A DNA stretch of 61,337 nt from Fibrobacter sp. UWR4 (GTDB lineage Bacteria > Fibrobacterota > Fibrobacteria > Fibrobacterales > Fibrobacteraceae): NCBI RefSeq assembly GCF_003149045.1, contig NZ_QGDU01000021.1:1-61337 (forward strand), in the 5' to 3' direction. This document shows, piece by piece, positions 27,289 to 34,340 of the stretch. The first letter of the stretch is position 1. Each line of letters begins with the position of its first letter. The notes below the pieces were generated by a model. That model worked only from the letters and a program-made list of their open reading frames with translations, was not told where the DNA came from and did no database searches. The translations under genes were made by a program, and so were the position numbers.

Positions 27289-28170
27289 TTACTGGATCTG
27301 CTTTCGATGCATTTCTTTTTCTGCATCGGGGATAATATCTTCCAGTTTGCCGGTGTTTAAATCGTAACGGTAGATGAAGGTTTCGTTTTTGTGTGTTTCT
27401 GGACGGTCCCTATCTTTTACAACGAAGATGAGGGTGGGGGTATTCTTGATCATGTAGTAGTATTCAATTTCCATATGGGGCAGTGAGACTACTTTCATGG
27501 AACCCGCATCTATATCGTATAGATAGAAGTCTCCATTGTCGTCCTGGTTGAGATAGCCGTCCTTATTGGTGTCGTTTTCCGTTCCGATAAAGGCCAGGTA
27601 GCGCTTCTTTCCGTTGCGGATAATACTTAAGTTCCAACCGGTAAAGCGTTTGTCCATGATTGACTTGTGGATTTTGCCTGCGTCATTTTCATAGACCAGG
27701 TTGACGAACTGTTCTGTATAATAAGACTTGAGGAAGGCGGTATCAGGCTTTCGAACTCTCTTGACAGGGGTATCTTCTTTCTTTTCTTCCAGGGACATGG
27801 CCGTTGCCAATTCCGAGGGGGAATCTTCATCAAAGACGACTTCATCTACGCTTGCTTCATAAAAACCGAAGCGGTCGAAACGGCGTTCTGGCTTTTCCAT
27901 GGTTCTTGCCACGACGGGAACGACGAATTCCATCTTTTCAGGATTGAGAACGATGATGTCTTTATAGGAAATGTACTGGGTGTTTTCCTTTTTCTTGTTG
28001 TTCTTTTCCGCCACTTCTTTGGAAATGCTGCCATTATTTCTGTCGTATTCCGATTCTGTTGGGAACAGGACCTCACTAGCGAACGTGTATGCCAAACCGA
28101 ACATTAAAAATAGCGTGGGTATGGAGATGATGGCGAAAACAATGCGATTATACTTTTGAAGCTTGGACAT
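27289..28170 (-). CDS. Membrane-anchored protein of unknown function
   Basis: The 293-residue protein has one N-terminal TM helix (about residues 10-32), then a Lys/Asn-rich linker. The soluble domain, probably periplasmic, contains WNLSIIRNGKKRYLAFIGTENDTNKDGYLNQDDNGDFYLYDIDAG. The stretch DTNKDGYLNQDDNGD looks like an EF-hand/dockerin-type calcium loop, and the 'GTENDTNKDG...LYDIDAG' arrangement suggests a beta-propeller-like repeat. AGGAGG lies 5 bases before the ATG. The zinc-ribbon gene follows closely on the same strand. I recognise no named family. Confidence 0.68.
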   Translation of the reverse strand: MSKLQKYNRIVFAIISIPTLFLMFGLAYTFASEVLFPTESEYDRNNGSISKEVAEKNNKKKENTQYISYKDIIVLNPEKMEFVVPVVARTMEKPERRFDRFGFYEASVDEVVFDEDSPSELATAMSLEEKKEDTPVKRVRKPDTAFLKSYYTEQFVNLVYENDAGKIHKSIMDKRFTGWNLSIIRNGKKRYLAFIGTENDTNKDGYLNQDDNGDFYLYDIDAGSMKVVSLPHMEIEYYYMIKNTPTLIFVVKDRDRPETHKNETFIYRYDLNTGKLEDIIPDAEKEMHRKQIQ

Positions 28171-28249
28171 AAGAACCTCCTATTTTTATCCTCCTTAAAC
28201 TAAAAATGTTTTGGACGAAAAATTCAAAAAAATCTTGTAAAACAATGGA

Positions 28250-28527
28250 TACTATAAAAAGACCCGCCTTTGAAGGGCGAGTCCTTTTTAACTTCACTAA
28301 GTTAGGCGAGCAAGGCTTAGTGCGAGCGGTCTATCCGTGAAAAAAGGCACTCGGTAGAACCGAGCGCCTTTTTGAGAGCGAGCGCTTAACGCAGGTACTT
28401 GTCCTGATTCTAGCGCGAACGGTCTCTATCCGTGAACGAAAAAGACCTGCCTTGTAGGGCAGGTCCTTTTCGTGAGAGCGAGTGCCTAACACAGGTTCAT
28501 CACCCGAGTTTAGCACGAGCGGTCATT
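28250..28527 (-). repeat. Three-fold tandem terminator-like repeat downstream of fba
   Basis: Three related units of about 93-100 bp are anchored by TAGTGCGAGCGGTC (28318), TAGCGCGAACGGTC (28411) and TAGCACGAGCGGTC (28511). Between anchors lie hairpins with A- and T-runs on either side: GACCCGCC..GGCGAGTC (28261-28282), GGCACTCGG..CCGAGCGCC (28346-28368) and GACCTGCC..GGGCAGGTC (28444-28465). The stems differ in sequence while the flanks are conserved. The last anchor abuts the fba stop codon. There is no ORF. The likely effect is efficient termination of fba transcripts. Confidence 0.7.
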
Positions 28528-29524
28528 AAAGCTTGTCGTTAGAACCAAGAACGTCAACGATCTTGTGTTCGTACATCTTCTGCATGTTTTCGCGAGCCGG
28601 CTTCAGGTACTGACGCGGGTCGAAATGATCCGGGTGTTCGTTGAAGTACTTACGAACTGCAGCAGTCATAGCGAGACGAGAGTCGGAGTCGATGTTGATC
28701 TTGCAAACTGCAGACTTGGAAGCCTTGCGGAGCTGTTCTTCCGGAATACCAACTGCATCGGGGAGCTTACCGCCGTTTTCGTTGATGGTCTTAACTTCGT
28801 CCTGAGGAACGGAAGAAGAACCGTGGAGAACGATGGGGAAGCCCGGGAGTTCCTTTTCGATGGCTTCGAGAACGTCGAATGCCAGGGGAGGCGGAACCAG
28901 GATGCCGTCAGCGTTGCGAGTGCACTGTTCCGGCTTGAACTTGTAAGCACCGTGAGAAGTACCGATGGAGATTGCGAGAGAGTCGCAACCAGTACGGGTA
29001 GCGAAGTCAACAACTTCTTCCGGCTTGGTGTAGTGAGAAACTTCAGAAGCAACTTCGTCTTCAACACCGGCGAGAACACCGAGTTCAGCTTCAACGGTAA
29101 CGTCGTGAGCGTGAGCGTATTCAACAACCTTCTTGGTGAGGGCGATGTTTTCTTCGTACGGGAGAGAAGAACCGTCGATCATAACGGAAGAGAAGCCGTT
29201 GTCGATGCAGTCCTTGCACAGTTCGAAAGAGTCACCGTGGTCGAGGTGGAGAACGATCTGCGGATTTGCGCAGCCCAGTTCCTTAGCGTATTCAACAGCA
29301 CCCTGAGCCATGTAGCGGAGGATAGTGCCGTTAGCATAGTTACGAGCGCCCTTAGAAACCTGCATGATCACCGGAGACTTCTGCTTAACGGAAGCCTGAA
29401 CGATTGCCTGCATCTGTTCCATGGTGTTGAAGTTGAAAGCCGGGATAGCATAGCCACCAGCAACAGCCTTCTTGAACATTTCCTTGGTGTTAACCAAGCC
29501 GAGTTCCTTGTAAGAAACTGCCAT
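28526..29524 (-). CDS. fba: Class II fructose-bisphosphate aldolase
   Basis: The 332-residue zinc enzyme interconverts fructose 1,6-bisphosphate with dihydroxyacetone phosphate and glyceraldehyde 3-phosphate. It shows VLHLDHGDSFE (catalytic Asp and zinc His), EAELGVLAGVED, AISIGTSHGAYKF (zinc His) and VLHGSSSVP (phosphate binding). Length and order match class II enzymes of the long type. GAGG is well placed before the ATG. The codon choice is strongly biased, as expected for a highly expressed gene. A three-fold repeated terminator region follows it. Confidence 0.96.
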   Translation of the reverse strand: MAVSYKELGLVNTKEMFKKAVAGGYAIPAFNFNTMEQMQAIVQASVKQKSPVIMQVSKGARNYANGTILRYMAQGAVEYAKELGCANPQIVLHLDHGDSFELCKDCIDNGFSSVMIDGSSLPYEENIALTKKVVEYAHAHDVTVEAELGVLAGVEDEVASEVSHYTKPEEVVDFATRTGCDSLAISIGTSHGAYKFKPEQCTRNADGILVPPPLAFDVLEAIEKELPGFPIVLHGSSSVPQDEVKTINENGGKLPDAVGIPEEQLRKASKSAVCKINIDSDSRLAMTAAVRKYFNEHPDHFDPRQYLKPARENMQKMYEHKIVDVLGSNDKL

Positions 29525-29641
29525 TGTTTTACCTCTTGTTTGTTTATTGGCGACTTGCGCCGCCGGTTTAAGATTACAGGCCGGAATTTAGAAAATTTGA
29601 GTCAATTTGGAAACAGTTTCCGGCAAAATATGTGATTTCGA

Positions 29642-30787
29642 CTACTTGGCAGGCTGTTCTGCTGCCGGTGCAGGCTGTTCTGCCGCGGGAACAGACTGTT
29701 CTGCTGCCGGTGTGGCCTGTTCTGCCGCCGGTTGTTGGGCCTGCAGAGCCTTGTCCTGGATCACCAGATCCACACGACGGTTCTTCTGGCGACCTTCCTT
29801 GGTGGAGTTGTCTGCAATAGGCATGGTCATACCCAGGCCCTTGGCGGTAAGACGGCTTGCGTCGATACCCTGGTCCACCAGGAACTTCATCACGTTGTCG
29901 GCACGCTGCTGGGACAACTTCATGTTGTGTTCCTCGGAACCCGTATTGTCGGTGTTACCTTCGATAGAGACGCTGAACTGCTGATAGACAGAGAGGATGC
30001 CGGCAACCTTTGCAAGGCTGGTCTTCAGGTCCTGCTTCAGGTCGGCCTTGTTCACGGCGAACAGAATGTCGGACATGGAGAGGATAATGCCACGGGCGTC
30101 CTTAGACACCTGAATCATCTTGGACTGAAGCTCGTTCAGCTTGTTCATGGCTTCCTGCTGGCGAGCTTCTGCCTTGGCGCGTTCTTCGGCTAGAGCCTTC
30201 TTTTCTGCTTCCAGGGCGGCCTGTTCTTCGGCCAGCTTCTGCTGGAGTTCTGCTTCACGTTCACCAGCAGCCTTTAGTGCTGCTTCCTGGGCGGCTGCTT
30301 CGGCCTGGAACTTTTCCTGATTCTTCTGCATTTCTGCCTGGAGGCGGGCTTCCTGATCCTTGGACTGGGACAGTCGAGCCTTTTCTGCTTCCAGATCTGC
30401 TGCCAGGCTGGACATCTTGCCGCTACGGGCGCTGGCGATCTGTTCCTGGATGGCTTCGATGGAGCGGTTGGTTGCATTGCGCTTTTCCCAGTTTTCTGCA
30501 ATCTTGTTGCGGAGAGTCTGGGTTTCTGCCTGAAGCTTAATGATGCTTGCGTACTTCTGGCAGTTGTCTGCCAATGCCGGGATTCGTTCGGAATCTTCGT
30601 CGTCGGCCATAACCGTAAGAAGTTCGTTATAGACGCCCTGAGCCTGTGCTAGGGTCAACTTTGCGGAAAGAGCGTTTGCGGGAATGGTGGCTTTGGCTTC
30701 GTTCAACGCTGCCAGGCATTCGTCCAGAGGGGCGGCGAAACTCATGGAAGCTGCCAGAAGGCCCAGAGAAATAATCTTCTTGTTCAT
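29642..30787 (-). CDS. OmpA-family protein with coiled coil and Ala/Pro/Glu-rich tail
   Basis: The 381-residue product has a signal peptide (residues about 1-18), a long Ala/Glu/Lys coiled coil (about 70-215) and an OmpA peptidoglycan-binding domain (about 225-345) with GNTDNTGSEEHNMKLSQQRA and NRRVDLVIQ. An unusual tail follows, made of repeated PAAEQ units to the end. It probably links the outer membrane or periplasm to peptidoglycan. Its ATG overlaps the stop of the lipoprotein gene upstream (TAATG), so translation is coupled. Confidence 0.85.
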   Translation of the reverse strand: MNKKIISLGLLAASMSFAAPLDECLAALNEAKATIPANALSAKLTLAQAQGVYNELLTVMADDEDSERIPALADNCQKYASIIKLQAETQTLRNKIAENWEKRNATNRSIEAIQEQIASARSGKMSSLAADLEAEKARLSQSKDQEARLQAEMQKNQEKFQAEAAAQEAALKAAGEREAELQQKLAEEQAALEAEKKALAEERAKAEARQQEAMNKLNELQSKMIQVSKDARGIILSMSDILFAVNKADLKQDLKTSLAKVAGILSVYQQFSVSIEGNTDNTGSEEHNMKLSQQRADNVMKFLVDQGIDASRLTAKGLGMTMPIADNSTKEGRQKNRRVDLVIQDKALQAQQPAAEQATPAAEQSVPAAEQPAPAAEQPAK

Positions 30788-31182
30788 TACTTTGCCTCCT
30801 TCTTGGTTTCCTTGTCCAGAATGCTCTGATAGATGAGCTTTCTTTCTACGTCAGCGCGGAGTTCCTTTTCCACCTTTTCGTTTTCCTTCTTGGCCTGATC
30901 GCGTTCTGCGGTTGCCAAGGCAAGGCGGAGTTCGAGATCAGCCTGTTCGGCGAGGGCCTGAGCCTGTTCTTCTTCGCCATCTGCCTGCAGGGCCTTTGCG
31001 GAATCCAGTTTGGCGGTTGCATCGGCGGTGACTGCTGCGTCAAGCTTGGCGTCATTTGCCAAAGTCATGGTTGCTTCGGCCTGACCGAGGGAACGGGTGG
31101 ATGTATTCTTGTTGCCTGCACAGCCGGTAAGGGCCAAGAGTGCAGTCAAAGCAATACTACTAGCGATATACATTGCCTTCAT
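30787..31182 (-). CDS. Small coiled-coil lipoprotein (DUF4398-like)
   Basis: The 131-residue protein has a lipoprotein signal (lipobox LTGC, Cys near residue 21). The rest is an Ala/Glu/Lys/Gln-rich helix (QAEATMTLANDAKLDAAVTA...LAEQADLELRLALATAERDQAKKENEKVEKE), in the style of DUF4398/Lpp-like envelope proteins. AAAGGAG before the ATG at 31182 decides the start. It overlaps the OmpA gene downstream by one base and presumably works with it in the envelope. Confidence 0.8.
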   Translation of the reverse strand: MKAMYIASSIALTALLALTGCAGNKNTSTRSLGQAEATMTLANDAKLDAAVTADATAKLDSAKALQADGEEEQAQALAEQADLELRLALATAERDQAKKENEKVEKELRADVERKLIYQSILDKETKKEAK

Positions 31183-31329
31183 GAGGGTCACTCCTTTACT
31201 CAAATTTTCGCACTAAAACTACAAATTTTTGCGTATAAAATATCCTAGCTCACAGAAAACTTTTTTTACTTGATGTAAAAGAATGTTTATGATAGATTTA
31301 AAGGAAGGTGTATTGGTCTGGAGTGAATT

Positions 31330-32544
31330 ATGATTGCTAGCTATTCCCGTCTTGTCTCAGGAACAATATTTTCTGTTTTCCTGGCATTTGTCCCTAATGC
31401 CATTGCAAAGGTGGATTATCATCTAAATAAGGTGGAGAATCCCTCCGAAGACGAACTGGATGCTTACAAGCGTATTTCTGCCGCTATGGATTCTGCGGTT
31501 TTCATCTATAACAAGTATACGCATCTTAGCAAGCATATCGAGGTCCACTACAATACTGGAGTCCAGACTGCCGACGCCAGCTATAATGGAACCATGCGTT
31601 TTGGTGCAGGTCGCGCCTATATGAACGTGCGTACTGCCCTTCACGAAATGGGACATACTATGGGTATGGGCACCACCACCGAATACAGAAACATGCTTAA
31701 GGATGGCGTTTTCCAAGGGCCCATCGCTCAGGCTAAGGTCAAGGAATTGACCGGGGACCCGACCACCGTTTTAAAGGGTGACTCCCAGCATTTTTGGCCC
31801 TTCGGCTTGAACTACGATAGCGAAATGAAGTCAGAGCAGGACCTGATCAACCATGCTCTGATGGTGGAGGCCATGTATCAGGATATCTTCAAGGAAGCAT
31901 TCTTTATGGAGGCTCGCGTGGAGTATATGGCTGATGGGCGTTGCATGGGCATTACCGAAAGTAACGGCCTGGAAATGATGGACTGTTCCGGCGACCGCAC
32001 TATCGCCAAAGTCTGGAGCATCGGGGAAAATCCGGTAACCTACAGATTTGAATTCGGTGACAGGGTCATCGATGTTCCTAATGAGTCAACTGCCGCGGGG
32101 ATTGTTATTGGAACTTATTCCTGGAATGGAGGTGCTCACCAGAGGTACGTTTTTGAAGTAGCTCCCGTAAATACTCCTGATGCCTTCTACCTGCAGAATT
32201 TCAAGAGCAAACTTTACTTGCTGCCAGATGGCAAGAATATTGTTCAGGATCAGCGTAGTCGTGATATTCAGTCTGGTGTATGGATTTTGCGTAAACCTTC
32301 CGATTATGCGGGGGATACGACCTCTGTCGTTCCTGGTGATACTGTGGTGCCTGTAGATTCCGTTGTTCCGGGCGACACTGTTGGCTCTGATTCCCTGGTG
32401 CAGGATTCATCTGCTACGGAAGGACTGAACAAGAGGGCTGTTGTTTACCCCCGTACCCTTATGCTTCCTGCGAGAAAGTTTGATGCCATGGGCCGCTCCG
32501 TAAAGTGGGAGCGTAAACAATCTAAGTACATCAAGCTTTTCTAG
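31330..32544 (+). CDS. Secreted metallopeptidase-like protein with C-terminal lectin-like region
   Basis: The 404-residue product has a signal peptide (about residues 1-26). HEMGHTMGMG (about 107-116) fits the HExxHxxG zinc-binding motif of metzincin-like peptidases, but the third ligand position reads as Gly or Thr rather than His. The second half (VWSIGENPVTYRFEF..., FYLQNFKSKLYLLPDG) resembles a ricin-type beta-trefoil. A Val/Pro/Asp/Thr/Ser linker and a short C-terminal basic region follow. GGAG precedes the ATG. The substrate is unknown and the peptidase role is inferred from the motif only. A tandem hairpin array follows the stop. Confidence 0.7.
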   Translation: MIASYSRLVSGTIFSVFLAFVPNAIAKVDYHLNKVENPSEDELDAYKRISAAMDSAVFIYNKYTHLSKHIEVHYNTGVQTADASYNGTMRFGAGRAYMNVRTALHEMGHTMGMGTTTEYRNMLKDGVFQGPIAQAKVKELTGDPTTVLKGDSQHFWPFGLNYDSEMKSEQDLINHALMVEAMYQDIFKEAFFMEARVEYMADGRCMGITESNGLEMMDCSGDRTIAKVWSIGENPVTYRFEFGDRVIDVPNESTAAGIVIGTYSWNGGAHQRYVFEVAPVNTPDAFYLQNFKSKLYLLPDGKNIVQDQRSRDIQSGVWILRKPSDYAGDTTSVVPGDTVVPVDSVVPGDTVGSDSLVQDSSATEGLNKRAVVYPRTLMLPARKFDAMGRSVKWERKQSKYIKLF

Positions 32545-32580
32545 ACGATGTTCGCTATAGCCTACTGTGGCGATGCGGTA

Positions 32581-32961
32581 CGAAGGACTAAATCTCGCTG
32601 TCGCCTGTGTTTGGTCCTTTGAATCGGGACGCAGTGTGGTAGAAGAAAGGACTAGACTGCGTGAGTGCGCACATTTGGTCCTTTTTTTTGTCCTTTCATT
32701 GATGGAAAATTAGTGCATCGAAGGACTAAATCTCGCTGTCGCCTGTGTTTGGTCCTTTGAATCGGGACGCAGTGTGGTAGAAGAAAGGACTAGACAGCGT
32801 GAGTGCGCGCATTTGGTCCTTTTTTTTGTCCATTCGTTGATGAAAAATTAGTGCATCGAAGGACTAAATCTCGCTGTTGCCTGTGTTTGGTCCTTTGAAT
32901 CGGGACGCAGTGTGGTAGAAGAAAGGACTAGACTGCGTGAGTGCGCACGATTAGTCCTTTG
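32581..32961 (+). repeat. Hairpin array A: three tandem 138-bp units, six conserved-arm hairpins
   Basis: Copies begin at 32581, 32719 and 32857 with an exact 138-bp period; the third is partial. Each unit has two 37-base hairpins with arms AAGGACTAA or AAGGACTAG and TTGGTCCTT (TTAGTCCTT in the last) around a 19-base loop. Arm starts are 32583, 32647, 32721, 32785, 32859 and 32923. The mismatched arm positions are G-U pairs in plus-strand RNA but not in minus-strand RNA. In units 1 and 2 the second hairpin is followed by eight T. The array lies between a + gene and minus-strand tRNA genes; 32545-32580 and 32962-33032 hold nothing I recognise. Confidence 0.85.
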
Positions 32962-33032
32962 TTTGCGTTTTCGGATAACTAAATAATGTTTGTTCTGGAT
33001 GGAATAGATGGTGGAAGGGGGAGGTATGCAAA

Positions 33033-33060
33033 AAAGGACCTTCTTTCGAAGATCCTTTTT
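33033..33060 (-). terminator. Terminator of the tRNA-Val/tRNA-Asp transcript
   Basis: GGACCTTC-TTTC-GAAGATCC (33036-33055). On the minus strand it is followed by a T-run. Confidence 0.75.
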
Positions 33061-33062
33061 AG

Positions 33063-33138
33063 CGGGATAGACGAGGCTTGAACTCGCAACCTCCGGCGTG
33101 ACAGGCCGGTGCTCTAACCAAAATTGAGCTACCACCCC
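33063..33138 (-). tRNA. tRNA-Asp (anticodon GTC)
   Basis: The minus-strand cloverleaf has acceptor GGGGTGG / CTATCCC, D arm GCTC..GAGC, anticodon stem CCGGC / GCCGG with loop CTGTCAC, and T arm GCGAG-TTCAAGC-CTCGT. Discriminator base is G. CCA is not encoded. It is the second tRNA of a two-tRNA unit. Confidence 0.92.
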
Positions 33139-33162
33139 AAATCGTTTCCGATTTTTCGGTAG

Positions 33163-33237
33163 TGGGCGATAACGGATTCGAACCGCTGACATTCTGCTTG
33201 TAAGGCAGACGCTCTGAACCAGCTGAGCTAATCGCCC
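33163..33237 (-). tRNA. tRNA-Val (anticodon TAC)
   Basis: The minus-strand cloverleaf has acceptor GGGCGAT / ATCGCCC, D arm GCTC..GAGC, anticodon stem TCTGC / GCAGA with loop CTTACAA, and T arm AGCGG-TTCGAAT-CCGTT. Discriminator base is A. CCA is not encoded. It lies 24 bases upstream of tRNA-Asp. Confidence 0.93.
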
Positions 33238-33254
33238 GAAAGGGTTGTTCAGGA

Positions 33255-33455
33255 TTACTGAACTTCGTCCTTATTGTCTTTCTTGCCCTTCCAGAGAATT
33301 CCTACAGGAATAATCACCAGGTAGGCGAGGCAGAGAATAAGGGGTGCAACCGTAAGGGAAACCGGATTTTCTGCAGGGCCAGTAGCGAGGCAGAAGAAAC
33401 CGATAACCAGAAGGACAACGCCAAGAGCAATAAGAAGAAGATTCTTTTTTGTCAT
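33255..33455 (-). CDS. Small two-helix membrane protein
   Basis: This 66-residue protein has two TM helices (about residues 5-24 and 31-54), a short loop ATGPAENPVSLTVAP and a basic/acidic cytoplasmic tail (WKGKKDNKDEVQ). Its plan resembles DUF3098-type small membrane proteins, but I cannot confirm the family. TAGGTG lies upstream of the ATG, and a TATATT box lies about 35 bases upstream on the minus strand. It is followed by the tRNA-Val gene 17 bases downstream, so it may share its transcript. Confidence 0.7.
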   Translation of the reverse strand: MTKKNLLLIALGVVLLVIGFFCLATGPAENPVSLTVAPLILCLAYLVIIPVGILWKGKKDNKDEVQ

Positions 33456-33550
33456 GTGTCACCTACCGTTTCACGATTACGAAGCCAAATATACAAAGTT
33501 ATAGTGTCTTGTCAAGGTGAATTGCTGAAAAAAGTCAAGTTTTTTAATCA

Positions 33551-33626
33551 CAAACCACCCCTAAGAGGGGTGGTTTGATCTACCCCTAGAAGGGGTTATT
33601 ACTGCCAGCGCCTTAATGACGCTGGC
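33551..33626. repeat. Three hairpins at the downstream end of the IS200-like element
   Basis: CAAACCACCCCT-AAG-AGGGGTGGTTTG (33551-33577, perfect 12-bp stem), ACCCCT-AGA-AGGGGT (33582-33596) and GCCAGCG..CGCTGGC (33604-33626). They follow the transposase stop. IS200/IS605 elements carry subterminal hairpins instead of inverted terminal repeats. Confidence 0.55.
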
Positions 33627-33656
33627 TTTCTCTTCGTTCAAGCCATTGTGGACTGA

Positions 33657-34109
33657 TTACCGGCCACCCTTGAAAGGGTCGGTGTATTCTTTTGTAGCCA
33701 GCTTATCTTCTATTTGATCAGCTTTCTCCTGCTCTCGGATATACTTCTGTACGGTCGCAGTGTTTAAACCCACCGTACTCACGTAATACCCCGTAGCCCA
33801 GAAGTGTTTATTACCGTACTTGTATTTCAAGTTGGCATGCCGCTCAAAAATCATCATCGCTGATTTACCTTTTAAGTAGCCCATAAAATTCGAGACCGAA
33901 TATTTGGGAGGTATTGAAAGGAGCAGATGAATGTGGTCGCACATTAGATGCCCTTCAATTATGGTCACACCTTTCCATTTGCACAAATCTTTTATAATTT
34001 GGCGGATATCAGCCCGCAATTCGTAAAAGATAACTTTGCGACGGTACTTGGGAGTAAATACGATATGGTATTTGCACACATACTTTGTGTGCGCTAGACT
34101 TTCTGCCAT
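33657..34109 (-). CDS. tnpA: IS200-type Y1 transposase TnpA
   Basis: The 150-residue single-strand DNA transposase has the HUH motif in CDHIHLLLSIP and the catalytic Tyr in VQKYIREQ. Conserved openings YVCKYHIVFTPKYRRKVIF and FMGYLKGKSAMMIFE are also present. Length is normal for IS200 TnpA and the frame is intact, so it may be active. The ATG at 34109 was chosen because GGAGA lies upstream and the protein starts with the usual short MAESLAHTKY. Its ribosome binding site lies in one arm of a long inverted repeat (34113-34176), which would lower translation. Confidence 0.92.
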   Translation of the reverse strand: MAESLAHTKYVCKYHIVFTPKYRRKVIFYELRADIRQIIKDLCKWKGVTIIEGHLMCDHIHLLLSIPPKYSVSNFMGYLKGKSAMMIFERHANLKYKYGNKHFWATGYYVSTVGLNTATVQKYIREQEKADQIEDKLATKEYTDPFKGGR

Positions 34110-34112
34110 TTT

Positions 34113-34176
34113 GGAATGTCTCCATTTTGATAGTGTTGGCTTGAACAACTAAACATTACCAATTTGGGGACATTCC
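34113..34176 (-). promoter_or_regulatory. Inverted repeat that can sequester the tnpA ribosome binding site
   Basis: In the minus-strand RNA, GGAAUGUCCCC (34176-34166) can pair with GGAGACAUUCC (34123-34113), 10 of 11 positions. The second arm contains the GGAGA ribosome binding site just before the tnpA ATG. Translation repression by a 5' stem is known for Salmonella IS200; here it is inferred from pairing. Confidence 0.55.
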
Positions 34177-34209
34177 TTTTTCAAAATTCGGAATTGCTTA
34201 AGCTTTAAT

Positions 34210-34257
34210 CCACCCGCATAGCGGGCGGTTTTTACATCCGCCACGTTCGTGGCGGAT
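34210..34257. repeat. Two hairpins at the upstream end of the IS200-like element
   Basis: CCACCCGC-ATA-GCGGGCGG (34210-34228, one mismatch) and ATCCGCCACG-TT-CGTGGCGGAT (34236-34257, perfect). They lie upstream of tnpA on its strand. Confidence 0.55.
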
Positions 34258-34275
34258 AATCCCTAAAGGACTAAC

Positions 34276-34306
34276 AAAAAAGCACGGCTTTCTAGCCGTG
34301 CTTTGT
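34276..34306 (-). terminator. Terminator of the phoH-pgpH operon
   Basis: AGCACGGC-TTTCTA-GCCGTGCT. On the minus strand it is followed by six T. Confidence 0.85.
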
Positions 34307-34340
34307 GATTTCCTATAGAGCCTCTATTGATGACAATGTC

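Larger units (their letters stand above)
33540..34262 (-). mobile_element. IS200/IS605-type insertion sequence (tnpA only)
   Basis: One Y1 transposase gene is flanked by hairpins on both sides (33551-33626 and 34210-34257), without terminal inverted repeats, as in IS200. No tnpB is present. The exact ends cannot be fixed from the sequence; the limits given enclose the outermost hairpins. It sits between the small membrane protein gene and pgpH and disrupts neither. Confidence 0.7.

Noticed and set aside
28565-29635. 356-codon open frame opposite fba
   Set aside because: Antisense shadow of a highly biased gene; no domain and no ribosome binding site.
32545-32961. Protein-coding gene in the 138-bp repeats
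   Set aside because: 138 is a multiple of three, but no frame stays open with a sensible start; the conserved features are hairpins and T-runs.
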